Shown here: in pieces, positions 14,513 to 23,580 of the stretch
Layout: the number at the start of each line of letters is the position of its first letter
Numbering within the stretch: the first letter of the stretch is position 1
Assembly (NCBI GenBank): GCA_009773515.1
Contig: WSXX01000036.1
Span: forward strand, 1 to 37,281
Length of the DNA stretch: 37,281 nucleotides
Source of the DNA: Bacteroidota bacterium
GTDB taxonomy: Bacteria > Bacteroidota > Bacteroidia > Bacteroidales > Lentimicrobiaceae
Direction of reading: 5' to 3'
Notes under the pieces: generated by a model
Database searches by the model: none
The model's input: the letters and a program-made list of their open reading frames with translations, nothing else
Told to the model about the DNA's origin: nothing
Program-made: the position numbers and the translations under genes

Positions 14513-16126
14513 TTATTTGGAAGCTTTTACATGAGATTCAGGGTTGATGAGCAGGCGCACAAAGTCGATGGCAAACCCGTCGCCAATGCCTGTGGTGGTA
14601 TCATCTATCAGAATTTCAACCTTGCCGTCTTTCAGTTTTTTCACTTCATCGGGCGTAAGCCGGTAGCTCACTATTTTTCCGGTCGGCCCGGTCATGTCGG
14701 TTTCATTGATGAGCCTTGAAAGCCCTTCCGACACGGCACCATCTATTTTGGCCGTAAAGCGGCTTTCCGACGAAACCGATTGGATGTCATTGACAAAAAC
14801 CTGCAGGATTGCCGAACCAATGGTAATGCCATCGGGCTGAAATATAAGGGTCACCGGTTTCGGAAGGTTTTCGGGTCGTTGGGTTGATTCGGTGTAGCCG
14901 TCGATCCATACTTCGGAACCATAAATATAGGCAGAAGGCACCATGATGCGGTCGGTTCCATCGGGGTCGGTTTTGTCAACCTCCCAGGGATATTCGTTCC
15001 ATTCGGTAAGTTCTCCCGAGAAAGGATTGTAACCCTGCGCGAACCCGCTGTTGATGTTATCAACATCGCCTACCCTTACCATCAGCTCAGCATCTGGGGT
15101 GTTTTTCATGACGACCCGTTTCTTCTTCCAGTTGTCAACTTTGTCGTAAACCACCTCTGGAACAGGCTTAACGGTATCCGGTTTAACCGGTACGACTACG
15201 GCCACCAGCTGAAAATTCAGCACCCCGGGTTTGCTGTCAGACACTTCAACGGTGGCTGTCGAGGAGGCATAGCCCGTTTTCGAAGCTGTTACATAATTAA
15301 ACCCGCCCGGAACGCCCGATAGGGTGTAGGTTCCTTCGGCAGTCGTAATGGCTTTCACGATTCCCGATGACGACACGGTTGCGCCTTCCAGCGGTTTACC
15401 GGTGGTTTTATCGATTACTTTCCCCGTAATTCTGCGGTTCCCTGAGGCTTTGGGGTTGATCAGGATACGGGTAAAATCAATGGCAAACCCATCGCCGGCA
15501 CCGGTAACGGCATCATCAATGAGAATGGAAAGCTGGCCACTTTTTACAGCCTCCAGCATTTCGGGAGGTAAGTTCACGGTAACCAGTTTGCCAACAGGCC
15601 CGGTTTGGTTAAGGGAATTGAGCATTTTCTCAAGCTCATTGAAACGGGTTCCGTTGACCGTTGCAGTAAATTTTGTATTAAACACCGGAGCCTGAAAATC
15701 ATCGACAAACAGTTGCAGCGAAGCCGCGTTGACTTTGGTGCCTTCGGTCGAAAACCTGAAAACGACAGGCCTTACTGAATTCTCAGGTCGTGAAGTGCTT
15801 TGCTTATAACCATCGGTAGAGCCAGCCAGATCGTCACTGAAGCCCGATACCACCATGATGCGGTCAGTGCCATCGGGGTCATCGGGGTCTGTTTCCCAGG
15901 GGTAAGCGTGCGGATCGGTAAGTTCGCCCGAGAAGGGATTGTAAGCCTCTTCGAAACCAAAGCCGAAGTTGTCGATGTCGCCCACCCTTATCACCATTTC
16001 GGCTTCGGTTGTGTTTTTTTCAACGGAAGTTTTTAACTCCCATTTTGCCCGGTCGTTTTGTGCCTGTGATGAAAGGAGAAAGAAAAATGCAGACAAAAAT
16101 GTCAGGAATTTCTTTTTGTTTTTCAT
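14513..16126 (-). CDS. Secreted protein with a duplicated unrecognised domain around a carboxypeptidase-regulatory-like domain
   Basis: A 537-residue protein with signal peptide ~1-22. Domain A (~26-226) and domain B (~329-530) are clear tandem copies: VGDIDNFGFGFEEAYNPFSG (48-67) against VGDVDNINSGFAQGYNPFSG (352-371), YPWE-D--DPDGTDRIMV in both, STDGYKQSTSRPEN against IDGYTESTQRPEN, and at the end IDDAVTGAGDGFAIDF-R-LINP against IDDTTTGIGDGFAIDF-R-LINP. Between them residues ~231-308 (ITGKVIDKTTGKPLEGATV) form a carboxypeptidase-regulatory-like beta sandwich. Conserved Asp/Asn clusters suggest bound calcium. I do not recognise the duplicated domain. There is no sorting domain or lipobox, so it is probably periplasmic or exported by another route. 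Confidence 0.75.
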   Translation of the reverse strand: MKNKKKFLTFLSAFFFLLSSQAQNDRAKWELKTSVEKNTTEAEMVIRVGDIDNFGFGFEEAYNPFSGELTDPHAYPWETDPDDPDGTDRIMVVSGFSDDLAGSTDGYKQSTSRPENSVRPVVFRFSTEGTKVNAASLQLFVDDFQAPVFNTKFTATVNGTRFNELEKMLNSLNQTGPVGKLVTVNLPPEMLEAVKSGQLSILIDDAVTGAGDGFAIDFTRILINPKASGNRRITGKVIDKTTGKPLEGATVSSSGIVKAITTAEGTYTLSGVPGGFNYVTASKTGYASSTATVEVSDSKPGVLNFQLVAVVVPVKPDTVKPVPEVVYDKVDNWKKKRVVMKNTPDAELMVRVGDVDNINSGFAQGYNPFSGELTEWNEYPWEVDKTDPDGTDRIMVPSAYIYGSEVWIDGYTESTQRPENLPKPVTLIFQPDGITIGSAILQVFVNDIQSVSSESRFTAKIDGAVSEGLSRLINETDMTGPTGKIVSYRLTPDEVKKLKDGKVEILIDDTTTGIGDGFAIDFVRLLINPESHVKASK

Positions 16127-16229
16127 AAGGTTACTGTTTTAAAAGTTACACAATCAGTTTTAAGTTATGCTATTGTTTCATTGAAGGCTGTGCCTATCCT
16201 GGGAAATCGGGATAAGTTGTGGTTAATTT

Positions 16230-18029
16230 TCATAATTTGACAATATTTTTCACAATCAATTGATTATCAGAAGAAACTCTGACGAAGTAGATTCCTGTGG
16301 GGATGTGGGTGATATCCATCTGAAAGCTGGTGGCACCGCGCTCAAAATTGTATTTAGCCATGATTTTACCAAAAGGATCAACGATTTCAATCTGATAATC
16401 CTGATTTTGGTTTTTGGATTTTGTGATTTGGAACTTCCCCTGGGTTGGGTTTGGCCATACCTCTATACTTCCAATCGATCCCAATTCCCCGTTCCCCGGA
16501 TTTTCCACCCCCAGGCTTCCAACTGGTGTGAAATCCACCATAACCAGCCCTGTGGAATCAGACCCATCGCGAATGTCGTATAGCATTATATCATTGGGAT
16601 CAGTGTGGTCCCAGACGTTGAAGCGGGCATAGAGTAGAGGATGCTGTTCACTGATGGACTCTATATACAAATCATAATTCCCGTTGCCGGTAATTACATT
16701 CAAACCCGGACAGGTATCCTGCCCGCCGCCGAGATCAATGGGCATTCTGTTCACCCGGATACCGGAACCAGCGTTGTCTTTGATAACATTATTGTGAACA
16801 GGGCCGGCCAGCCCATCCAGGATCATTCCATCACCATGACATTCTTTGATGGTATTGTTATGAACCTCTTCAGCCCCGCTTGAAAGAAATCCGGTAAAGG
16901 AACCCGTGATGGAATTGCCTGAAAAATCAACTGCTCCTGATTTGCTGTAATATCCGAGGTGTCCGCCCTGAATAGTATTACCCCTTACATAACCCCATCC
17001 TGCTTTTGTATAAACCGCACAAATTGCCTCTTCCGGATCCGTTGCCGGCTGAGTGAATTCATCAACTGTAATGGTATTGGCAATCACGTGAAACGGGCCT
17101 CCCGATTTGGAAAATAGACCTGAAACATTGCCCGAGCAGGTTATGATGTTATTTCTGATGGTGACCGATCTGGGCCTGGCAATAATTGCAGCTTTATCAT
17201 CTTCATCCATAAGAATAGGGGCATTCTCGTCACAATTGACCTGGTTGTTTTCAATAAACTGATCCTCAACGCCATCCTGATTGCCACCACTCTTATCTAT
17301 AATAGCTCCGTTAATTATCCTGTTATTTGATATTGTGGTGTTACACGCACCTGAAGCATCCATGATCCCGTTTTGAACATCGTTATTATCGATAAGGTAA
17401 GAGTAACCTGCACCGGATTTAATATAGATGTAGCCACAATTGTTGTTCTGTATTCTATTTTCAACATTGCCAGCGCCCTGTGCAAACTCAATGATACCAT
17501 CTATTCCAAGATCATTGTTCACGATAAGAAAATTGTATATCGGGCCCGGATTTTCTCCAACAGGAAAGCCGGCTGAATGAGCGATTTTAATTACTCCTGC
17601 ATGGCAGTTGCGGATCACATTTGGCATATCAAACGGTCCTTCAGATGGCCCCCGGGTAAAATGGTATTCCTGGAATGAGATTCCTTCCAGTGAGCATGGC
17701 AGGTTTCCCTGGTCCCAATCAACAATCACCCCATGAATAATGGTGTTTGTCATTCCTTCGCCGGTCAGGGTAATTCCCGGTTTAATGTAGAGTGCATTGT
17801 CGAACTCGTTCCAGGTGGAGTCGGGGTAATAGTTGCCCGCACTGATCATTAGGTTTGTCCCCGCTGTAGCTGCAGCAACGCCTTCTTTGATAGTATTGTA
17901 GGGGTGCTGCCCCGTGCCGTCCTCAGTGCCGGTGTTGTTCGAGGCATCGACGTAGATGTTCTGCTGGCATAGGGCGCAAGTCGCAAAACTCAATGCAAAG
18001 AGCAGAAGAGTAATGTATTTTTTTTCCAT
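16230..18029 (-). CDS. T9SS-exported right-handed beta-helix protein
   Basis: I take the start at 18029 (599 residues, MEKKYITLLLFALSF), because it opens directly with a signal peptide; an upstream ATG at 18137 would add 36 residues of poor composition. From ~27 it has the DUF1565/pectate-lyase-like opening IYVDASNNTGTEDGTG---PYNTIKEGV, then about fifteen parallel beta-helix (PbH1) turns of the type NVIRNC, YLIDNND, TTISNNRI, HVIANTI, NVIKDNAGSG. Such solenoids often bind or cleave polysaccharides, but no catalytic residues can be assigned. The C-terminal ~80 residues are a T9SS type-A sorting domain (VWPNPTQGKF, IPTGIYFVRVSSDNQ, ending IVKL). Confidence 0.85.
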   Translation of the reverse strand: MEKKYITLLLFALSFATCALCQQNIYVDASNNTGTEDGTGQHPYNTIKEGVAAATAGTNLMISAGNYYPDSTWNEFDNALYIKPGITLTGEGMTNTIIHGVIVDWDQGNLPCSLEGISFQEYHFTRGPSEGPFDMPNVIRNCHAGVIKIAHSAGFPVGENPGPIYNFLIVNNDLGIDGIIEFAQGAGNVENRIQNNNCGYIYIKSGAGYSYLIDNNDVQNGIMDASGACNTTISNNRIINGAIIDKSGGNQDGVEDQFIENNQVNCDENAPILMDEDDKAAIIARPRSVTIRNNIITCSGNVSGLFSKSGGPFHVIANTITVDEFTQPATDPEEAICAVYTKAGWGYVRGNTIQGGHLGYYSKSGAVDFSGNSITGSFTGFLSSGAEEVHNNTIKECHGDGMILDGLAGPVHNNVIKDNAGSGIRVNRMPIDLGGGQDTCPGLNVITGNGNYDLYIESISEQHPLLYARFNVWDHTDPNDIMLYDIRDGSDSTGLVMVDFTPVGSLGVENPGNGELGSIGSIEVWPNPTQGKFQITKSKNQNQDYQIEIVDPFGKIMAKYNFERGATSFQMDITHIPTGIYFVRVSSDNQLIVKNIVKL

Positions 18030-18040
18030 ATTTGATACTT

Positions 18041-18127
18041 TTTTCACCACAACAGACAAAACAGGACACGTAGAAATCAATCTTAAAAGTTGGATTATGA
18101 ATACATTGTGTTCTATTGTACCCGCAT
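18041..18127. repeat. Imperfect palindromic spacer, GACA/ACAC flavour (P1)
   Basis: The left half (ACCACAACAGACAAAACAGGACACGTA, 18047-18073, two blocks) and the reverse complement of the right half (GGGTACAATAGAACACAATG, ending near 18123) share phased ACA/GAACAC-type words. It fills the gap between two T9SS genes. Confidence 0.5.
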
Positions 18128-18136
18128 AGTTTATCA

Positions 18137-19126
18137 TTATAGTTTTATTAACTTATTCATAAACATCGAATTAGAAAGGCAGATCCTGAAGAAATACACA
18201 CCTGCCGGAAGACTACTGATATTGAGCTTCACTTCATCTCTGCTTCCTGCCACTTGTTTATGGATCAATACCTTACCCGCAGCGTTCAGAATATCCACAC
18301 TAAAATCATGCATGTAAGAATTATTTGTTTTGATCCAAATACAGTCTGTAGCCGGAACGGGATAGATTTCCGGTTCGTACGGGTTGATTTCGCCAACGGA
18401 TGTGGTTTCAAGTGAGGCAATGAATAAGTGATAAGAAGTGTTGTAAACATCCTGGAGGTTTTCAAAAGTGATGGTCAGGGATTTCAGCGGGATGTCGGGC
18501 ATAAAACAGGCAGCCGGTGCTTCGCTGGACGACATTCCCCCAATAACCAGGTTATTGTAAACCACATAGTCAGCCGGGGTGTCAGACCCCAGCAGCGCGG
18601 CATGGGTAGCATCCCATTTCGGGGTATTAATGCCGTTTTCGCCCAGGTCAGCATCAAACAATTCCATCAGCCAGCCATCAATAACCGCTGAAGGCACCTG
18701 ATTATCATTTTCATCAACCGCGGCGAAAAGGCAGTTCTCCACATCGATATCCACCACGCAAAAACCCCAGGTATCTGGTGGAGCGATCTGATCGAAGAAG
18801 AGGGTCAGTGTTGCACTGGATGTCAGGGGCTGTCCGATAGTTCCGGCGCCATTCATGGCGACCTGTATTCTCAGGTTCTGGGCATTGCCGGCTTGTCCAA
18901 AGGTGTTTTCAAAAGCGTTTCCGTCGTCGAAGACTTCATTGTCAAGGATTTCTACTTCTCCGGTCAGGGTGCCGCTGGCCGTCCAGCTAAAATCCGGCAT
19001 GGCGGCATTGATAAAACTACCAGTACCCTGATGGGTGCCGGTGATTTGAAAAGTTGCGTATTCCTGCGCCAAAGAGCCTTCGAGGCAAATCAGCGCTAAT
19101 CCGATGATGAAAATTGCTTTTTTCAT
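18137..19126 (-). CDS. T9SS-exported protein of unknown function
   Basis: The start at 19126 (329 residues, MKKAIFIIGLALICLEGSLA) opens with a signal peptide; the longer frame adds only 14 residues. The passenger (~22-245) is a single beta-rich domain (ATFQITGTHQGTGSFINAAM, SATLTLFFDQIAPPDTWGFC, KSLTITFENLQ) that I cannot name. The C-terminus is a complete T9SS type-A domain: EIYPVPATDCIWI, VDILNAAGKVLIH, ISSLPAGVYFFRI, ending NKLIKL. Member of the minus-strand cluster of T9SS cargo genes; 107 bp to the next gene, and a palindromic spacer on each side. Confidence 0.75.
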   Translation of the reverse strand: MKKAIFIIGLALICLEGSLAQEYATFQITGTHQGTGSFINAAMPDFSWTASGTLTGEVEILDNEVFDDGNAFENTFGQAGNAQNLRIQVAMNGAGTIGQPLTSSATLTLFFDQIAPPDTWGFCVVDIDVENCLFAAVDENDNQVPSAVIDGWLMELFDADLGENGINTPKWDATHAALLGSDTPADYVVYNNLVIGGMSSSEAPAACFMPDIPLKSLTITFENLQDVYNTSYHLFIASLETTSVGEINPYEPEIYPVPATDCIWIKTNNSYMHDFSVDILNAAGKVLIHKQVAGSRDEVKLNISSLPAGVYFFRICLSNSMFMNKLIKL

Positions 19127-19132
19127 GTTGTT

Positions 19133-19240
19133 GAGTTTTTTTTTACCACAATAGAAACTAAAGAACACATTTGAGGTGTATTGGAATTAAATCCCAAAAA
19201 TCAGGACAACTATTGTTTTCTCTTGTGTCCTGCTGCGCCT
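19133..19240. repeat. Imperfect palindromic spacer (P2)
   Basis: The left half (TTACCACAATAGAAACTAAAG, AACACA) and the reverse complement of the right half (GCAGGACACAAGAGAAAACAA, TAG) share the ACAATAG/AGAAA/GACAC words in phased order. Same class as P1 and P5. Confidence 0.45.
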
Positions 19241-19253
19241 TGACGGTTAATTT

Positions 19254-20516
19254 TCATAATTTCACAATCTTCTTTACAATCATTTGATTGTCAAAATATA
19301 CCCGAACGAAATAGATTCCGGCCGGGAGGTGGCTTATGTCATGTTCGGAGGTTTCGGCGTTCCGGATTTCGAGGAGCTTTCCGTAAATATCAACCAGCTC
19401 TATACTTTTAAACTCAACTTTGCCTTTCCCCAATTGTATTTTAAATTGCGATGAGGTTGGGTTTGGGTAAACCTCCGCGCTACCAGGCCCTCCATACTCT
19501 TCCAGTCCGTTAATCTGTCCGTACTTCAGCAAAGTCATCTTATTGCCGCATATATACCCATTATTTGAACAGGTAAACTGCACTCCACTCAGCCACTCAT
19601 TGGTCATTCCTTCTGCTTCTCTTAACCAACGCTGGCCACCGTCGATGGTGGAGAATATATCCCCTCTGGCGCCCGTGACCCATCCACGTGACAGATCGAG
19701 GAAAAAAATGCCGTACAGCGGGTGGTTGCCGATGTTGCTGAGTTGTGGCATCCAGGAAGAGTCGTTGGTAGTATGAACCACAAAGGTCGTGTCTGTTGTC
19801 GTTCCGGCCCCGGTGAGCCAATACCCGGTTCCCCAGCCGTGCAGGGAGTCTACGAAAAAGATGTTGTGCCAGAACCCGCTCGGGTAAGCATGTCCGGCTA
19901 GCCATTCCCCGTTTTTATACTCCTGTAACACGCTTTCACCACAGACCCAACCCTGGTTTGGTGAGATGAAATGGATGGCGTCCTTGTTGCTTATAGTTCC
20001 CAGGAACATTTCTTCGATGCCTTCGGGAGTGATTCTGAAAACAGCGCCGTTCTGCCCGCAGACATAACCGGTATCGCTGCCTGGAGGAAAATCCATATCG
20101 GCAAGCGACAAAGCAAATGTGGAACCATGAAATTCCCAGGTATCCCCTCCATTTGAGGTATGATAGATCATTCCCAGGTTAGCTGCAGCATAACCTTCAG
20201 TTGCCGAGAGCATTTCAATGGCAACAACCGGATATTCAACCATCTGTACCTCCCAGCTACCACCCCCATCTGTGGTGTGCAGTATTGCAGCAGAATCATA
20301 CCATGGATGATAGGTTGAAATCCATCCTTCGTTGTCATTGATGAAGCACATTCCTTGAAAATTTGCAACAATGGTATCTTCACCGTTATTGATTATTGTT
20401 GTATCATAGGGGAAGTCCGGCAGGTTGGCAGAGATATTTTGCCAGCCGTATTGCTGCCCAAATGAAAAATGAAAAATTAAAAACGCAAAATGCAAAATGA
20501 GAATAAGTGTTTTCAT
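19254..20516 (-). CDS. T9SS-exported YCF48/BNR-type beta-propeller protein
   Basis: The start at 20516 (420 residues, MKTLILILHFAFLIFHFSFG) gives a compact signal peptide; an ATG 9 bp earlier is possible. After an N-terminal YGWQNISANLPDFPYD strand come about six to seven propeller blades with the YCF48 signature GW--(G/S)---(I/L)-HT-(D/N)GG--W, for example LHTTDGGGSWEV, YHTSNGGDTWEF and FSTIDGGQRWLR. The C-terminal ~80 residues are a T9SS type-A domain (EVYPNPTSSQFKI, ISHLPAGIYFVRVYFDNQ, ending IVKL). It is paralogous to the genes at 20622 and 23581, which share the YGW-(D/N)IS opening. Surface location is inferred from the sorting domain; ligand unknown. Confidence 0.85.
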   Translation of the reverse strand: MKTLILILHFAFLIFHFSFGQQYGWQNISANLPDFPYDTTIINNGEDTIVANFQGMCFINDNEGWISTYHPWYDSAAILHTTDGGGSWEVQMVEYPVVAIEMLSATEGYAAANLGMIYHTSNGGDTWEFHGSTFALSLADMDFPPGSDTGYVCGQNGAVFRITPEGIEEMFLGTISNKDAIHFISPNQGWVCGESVLQEYKNGEWLAGHAYPSGFWHNIFFVDSLHGWGTGYWLTGAGTTTDTTFVVHTTNDSSWMPQLSNIGNHPLYGIFFLDLSRGWVTGARGDIFSTIDGGQRWLREAEGMTNEWLSGVQFTCSNNGYICGNKMTLLKYGQINGLEEYGGPGSAEVYPNPTSSQFKIQLGKGKVEFKSIELVDIYGKLLEIRNAETSEHDISHLPAGIYFVRVYFDNQMIVKKIVKL

Positions 20517-20534
20517 GGCTGACATTTTTTAATG

Positions 20535-20617
20535 GCACGCGGATGACACGGATGCAACGGATGTTCACGGATCAGTGATCCGCGTATATCCGTCCAGATC
20601 CGTGTCATCCGTGTTCT
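20535..20617. repeat. Phased CGGAT palindrome (P3)
   Basis: Four CGGAT words (CGCGGAT, CACGGAT, AACGGAT, CACGGAT) on the left face four ATCCG words on the right, spaced about 9-11 bp. The ~40-bp arms pair imperfectly (roughly four of five bases) around CAGTGATC. It ends 4 bp from the stop codon of the gene at 20622. Confidence 0.75.
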
Positions 20618-20621
20618 ATTA

Positions 20622-23495
20622 TCATAACTTGACGATTTTCTTCACAATCATTTGATTTTCAAGACTCATGCAGATGAAATAGATTCCGGCGGGGAGGTGG
20701 CTGATATCCAGCTGGCAGTTGGCAGCTGGCAGTCGGCAGGGAGTTATGGCAATGACATTTCCATAAAGATCGGTTATTTTTACATTCACTGACCGCTGAC
20801 CAACGACCAACGACTGAATGCCAACGACTCCCCGGGTGGGGTTCGGGAACAAAATAATTTCCGGTGTCACATGCCCTGACACGCCCGTCGTGATGTCGAT
20901 CGTCACGGTCCAGTCTTTTATAACCTGGCCATTTTCAGAGGTAACAGTATAGGTGACCGGAAAGGTGAAGTTCTGCATGGTCCCTCCGGGCGGATTGATG
21001 GTGGCTGCGGCAGAGACAAAGATTTCCGGGATGATCTGTGTTAAATCTGTGCCTTCTCCGACAAATACCTGGATGGTTTGTTCAGTGCTGTTGATGATTG
21101 CCGGCTGGGTTTGCTGATCAACAACAAAATCAATAATATCTGCCCCGCCGGCGGGAAAACCTTCCAATAAACCGTAGCGGAAGAAACCGCCGTTTCCGCC
21201 AATCGCATAGGCATGACTGGCATCTGTCACCCAAATATCTGTCAGGCTTTCCCCGGCAATGTTCTCGGATGAAAAGTGAACCGTATCCGCGGAGGCATTC
21301 ACGGTGGTCAGGACATCTCCACCCATCGTAACCACCCATAGCGAATCACTGTTTAAAACATATATTCCGTTAAGAGGGTCACCTTCATCCTCTTCGAACC
21401 GGTAGATATAATGTTGTGTCGCACCCATCCTGCGGACAATCCCATCTGAAAGGCAGAACCACCCGAGGTTGTTGTTCAGCCAGTGAAGGTCGTTGTATGT
21501 TGGCATGTACATAGCCCCACCGATGTAGGTCCAGGATCCGTTCTCATACCAGGCTTTTCTGCCAAATATTCCGCCCATAAATCCATAATCCAGAGATTCT
21601 GCAAATTCGATACACATCCAGTCATCCATGGATAACTGCGTGCCGTTGGTGATCCCTGACGGGTTGATCCAGGCCCATGATCCGTCTGAACCGCAACTTA
21701 TACCTGAATTACTTCCCGGTGGGAACGACATATCATAAACCTTTCCCATGGTGATCCCGTGAAAAGTCCAGTTGGTTCCTCCATTGTTGGTTTTCAGGAT
21801 CATGCCTGTGGAATTTCCACCTCCAATGTAACCTTCTTCAGCCGATAACATAGTGATGGCGTATGTTGGAACAAGGGAGGTCTGCACCTCCCAGGTTTCT
21901 CCTCCATTCGTAGTATGGTAAACTTCCGGGAAGTCGTTTCCGCTGGTTACCCAGCCTTCCTGCCCGATGAAAAACATATCCGAAAGGTAATTTCCGGCTG
22001 CATTTCCCACCTGAAAAAGGTTTTCGCTGATGTCGGTCCATCCGTAAGCCCGTTTGTACTGAGCCGTGAAGTCGCAGGTAACAGGATTGCCATTCAGGTT
22101 TACCTGGCAAAATTCAGGGGTAAAACGGGTATACTTATCTTCGGGGGTGATAAAATAATTTCCGTTGGGAAGATTGGTAAATTCGTATTCGCCGTTAAGG
22201 TTTGCCCGGGTATAGGCTTTTATGACTCCATTCAGGACTATTTCGGCCCGCTGGTATGGATTTCCGTCGAGCGTGATGGTGCCGGAAACGGAAGCCGTTG
22301 GTAAAGGAGAATTGTCGGTCCTGACCGGCCATACATGCCAGTCGGCCGTTTTGGCATATTGAAACGCATTTCCACCTCCCGTCATACCTTCTCTGAGTAC
22401 CACGATCCATGCCTGGTCCGGTTCATCGGCCCGGGTCGTGGAGGTCCAGTAATAGTATTCAAGATTGTAGTCACTCGTATTGGTAAATGGAAATCTTTCA
22501 GGTAAAACGGGGTCTTTACGGCTGTAGTCAATCAGGCTGGTCATCTCATTGCGGTTGGGCATGCGCCAGTCGTTGTATCCAAGGTAATTCTGCGAATTCA
22601 GCAGCGCGATATAATCCAGGGCATGTTGCCAGTTCACGCATCCATCAACCCACTGGTTGGTGTCAAATTCAGGGTTCCGGGTAACCATCAGGTTGGCATC
22701 CATTGTCCACATCAGTCCGGTAAGGCGATCGGTAACGGTTTCATTGTTATTATCCACCAATCGGGGTGATGGCCATGGCTCTCCTGCTTTCAACCCGCCA
22801 TCGTCGCCTGACCAAAAATTATACCGTTGGCCTGAAACCGGCAATTCAACAAGGCCGGAGTTTCCGGATGACCTGACAGGGAGCAGGTAATACTTATAAT
22901 CAGCCGAAGCACGTTTGGCAAAAAACTCCGTTTCTCCGGCCACATTGATAATATTGGAGTGGAGATAAAATTCGGTCATAAAAAAACCTATTGCAGTGCT
23001 TCTGTATTTTTCCACTGTTGTGGATGTCCAATACAAAGATTTGATGTTTAAAAACGGGTGACCTAATGGAAGGACACTATCGGGCCTGCCAAGATTGGCA
23101 AAGGAGCGCATCTCCACCACGTTGGGTGCCCGCCAGTCATTGTAGCCCAGATAATTTTCGTCATTCAACAGTTGGATATAATCCATGGCGGTTTGCCAGT
23201 CGGTATCGCCATCACCGGGTATCCTATCCTGGTCGAAAGAAGGATTCCGGATGGCCATAAGGTTGCCGTCGGTGACCCACATCAGCCCTGAAAGCTGGTC
23301 GGTAGCTGTCCCGTTACCGTGGTTTATGAAACGGTTAGCAGGGATGGTTACTCCTGTATGCAAATCACCGTCGTCGCCGGGGTAATAGCTGGTGGTTTGC
23401 CCGGTGGCCGGTAGTTGGATGGTGCCCTGCTGACCTAAAGCGAAGGGCATAAAGCTCAGCGCGAAGAGCAATAAAAGGATGTCGTTTTTTTTCAT
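20622..23495 (-). CDS. Large T9SS-exported protein: two DUF1566 domains, YCF48 propeller, DUF5018-like domain
   Basis: 957 residues. Signal peptide 1-22. Two tandem DUF1566 (Lcl C-terminal, C-type-lectin-like) domains follow at ~60-210 and ~248-393; each has DQLSGLMW/DRLTGLMW, W--A-DYI-LLN--NYLGYNDWR-PN and YWTSTT. A carboxypeptidase-regulatory-like beta sandwich (~400-478, VSGTITLDGNPYQRAEIVLN) leads to a propeller (~485-780) starting YGWTDIS with blades such as YHTTNGGETWEV and LKTNNGGTNWTF. Residues ~790-870 resemble DUF5018 (IPEIFVSAAATINPPGG, VTYTVTSENGQ). The end is a T9SS type-A sorting domain (ILFPNPTRGVVGI to KIVKL). Such lectin-like plus propeller architecture suggests adhesion; no catalytic site is seen. 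Confidence 0.87.
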   Translation of the reverse strand: MKKNDILLLLFALSFMPFALGQQGTIQLPATGQTTSYYPGDDGDLHTGVTIPANRFINHGNGTATDQLSGLMWVTDGNLMAIRNPSFDQDRIPGDGDTDWQTAMDYIQLLNDENYLGYNDWRAPNVVEMRSFANLGRPDSVLPLGHPFLNIKSLYWTSTTVEKYRSTAIGFFMTEFYLHSNIINVAGETEFFAKRASADYKYYLLPVRSSGNSGLVELPVSGQRYNFWSGDDGGLKAGEPWPSPRLVDNNNETVTDRLTGLMWTMDANLMVTRNPEFDTNQWVDGCVNWQHALDYIALLNSQNYLGYNDWRMPNRNEMTSLIDYSRKDPVLPERFPFTNTSDYNLEYYYWTSTTRADEPDQAWIVVLREGMTGGGNAFQYAKTADWHVWPVRTDNSPLPTASVSGTITLDGNPYQRAEIVLNGVIKAYTRANLNGEYEFTNLPNGNYFITPEDKYTRFTPEFCQVNLNGNPVTCDFTAQYKRAYGWTDISENLFQVGNAAGNYLSDMFFIGQEGWVTSGNDFPEVYHTTNGGETWEVQTSLVPTYAITMLSAEEGYIGGGNSTGMILKTNNGGTNWTFHGITMGKVYDMSFPPGSNSGISCGSDGSWAWINPSGITNGTQLSMDDWMCIEFAESLDYGFMGGIFGRKAWYENGSWTYIGGAMYMPTYNDLHWLNNNLGWFCLSDGIVRRMGATQHYIYRFEEDEGDPLNGIYVLNSDSLWVVTMGGDVLTTVNASADTVHFSSENIAGESLTDIWVTDASHAYAIGGNGGFFRYGLLEGFPAGGADIIDFVVDQQTQPAIINSTEQTIQVFVGEGTDLTQIIPEIFVSAAATINPPGGTMQNFTFPVTYTVTSENGQVIKDWTVTIDITTGVSGHVTPEIILFPNPTRGVVGIQSLVVGQRSVNVKITDLYGNVIAITPCRLPAANCQLDISHLPAGIYFICMSLENQMIVKKIVKL

Positions 23496-23511
23496 ATCTG
23501 AATCTTTTTTT

Positions 23512-23576
23512 GCACGCGAATGACCCGGATTCAGGCAGATTATCGCCGATTACAGATCTGCGTTAATCCGCGTTCT
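23512..23576. repeat. Phased palindromic spacer (P4), diverged relative of P3
   Basis: It begins GCACGCGAATGACCCGGAT, matching GCACGCGGATGACACGGAT of P3 at all but two positions. It ends in the reverse-complement-like AATCCGCGTTC, a few bases before a T9SS gene stop codon, just as P3 does. Confidence 0.7.
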
Positions 23577-23580
23577 ATTT

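Noticed and set aside
15348-15695. Plus-strand open frame inside the duplicated-domain gene
   Set aside because: It lies fully antisense to a well-supported gene with clear internal homology; no domain, no start signal.
18030-18137. N-terminal extension of the beta-helix protein to ATG 18137
   Set aside because: The extra residues precede a complete signal peptide and are read from the palindromic spacer.
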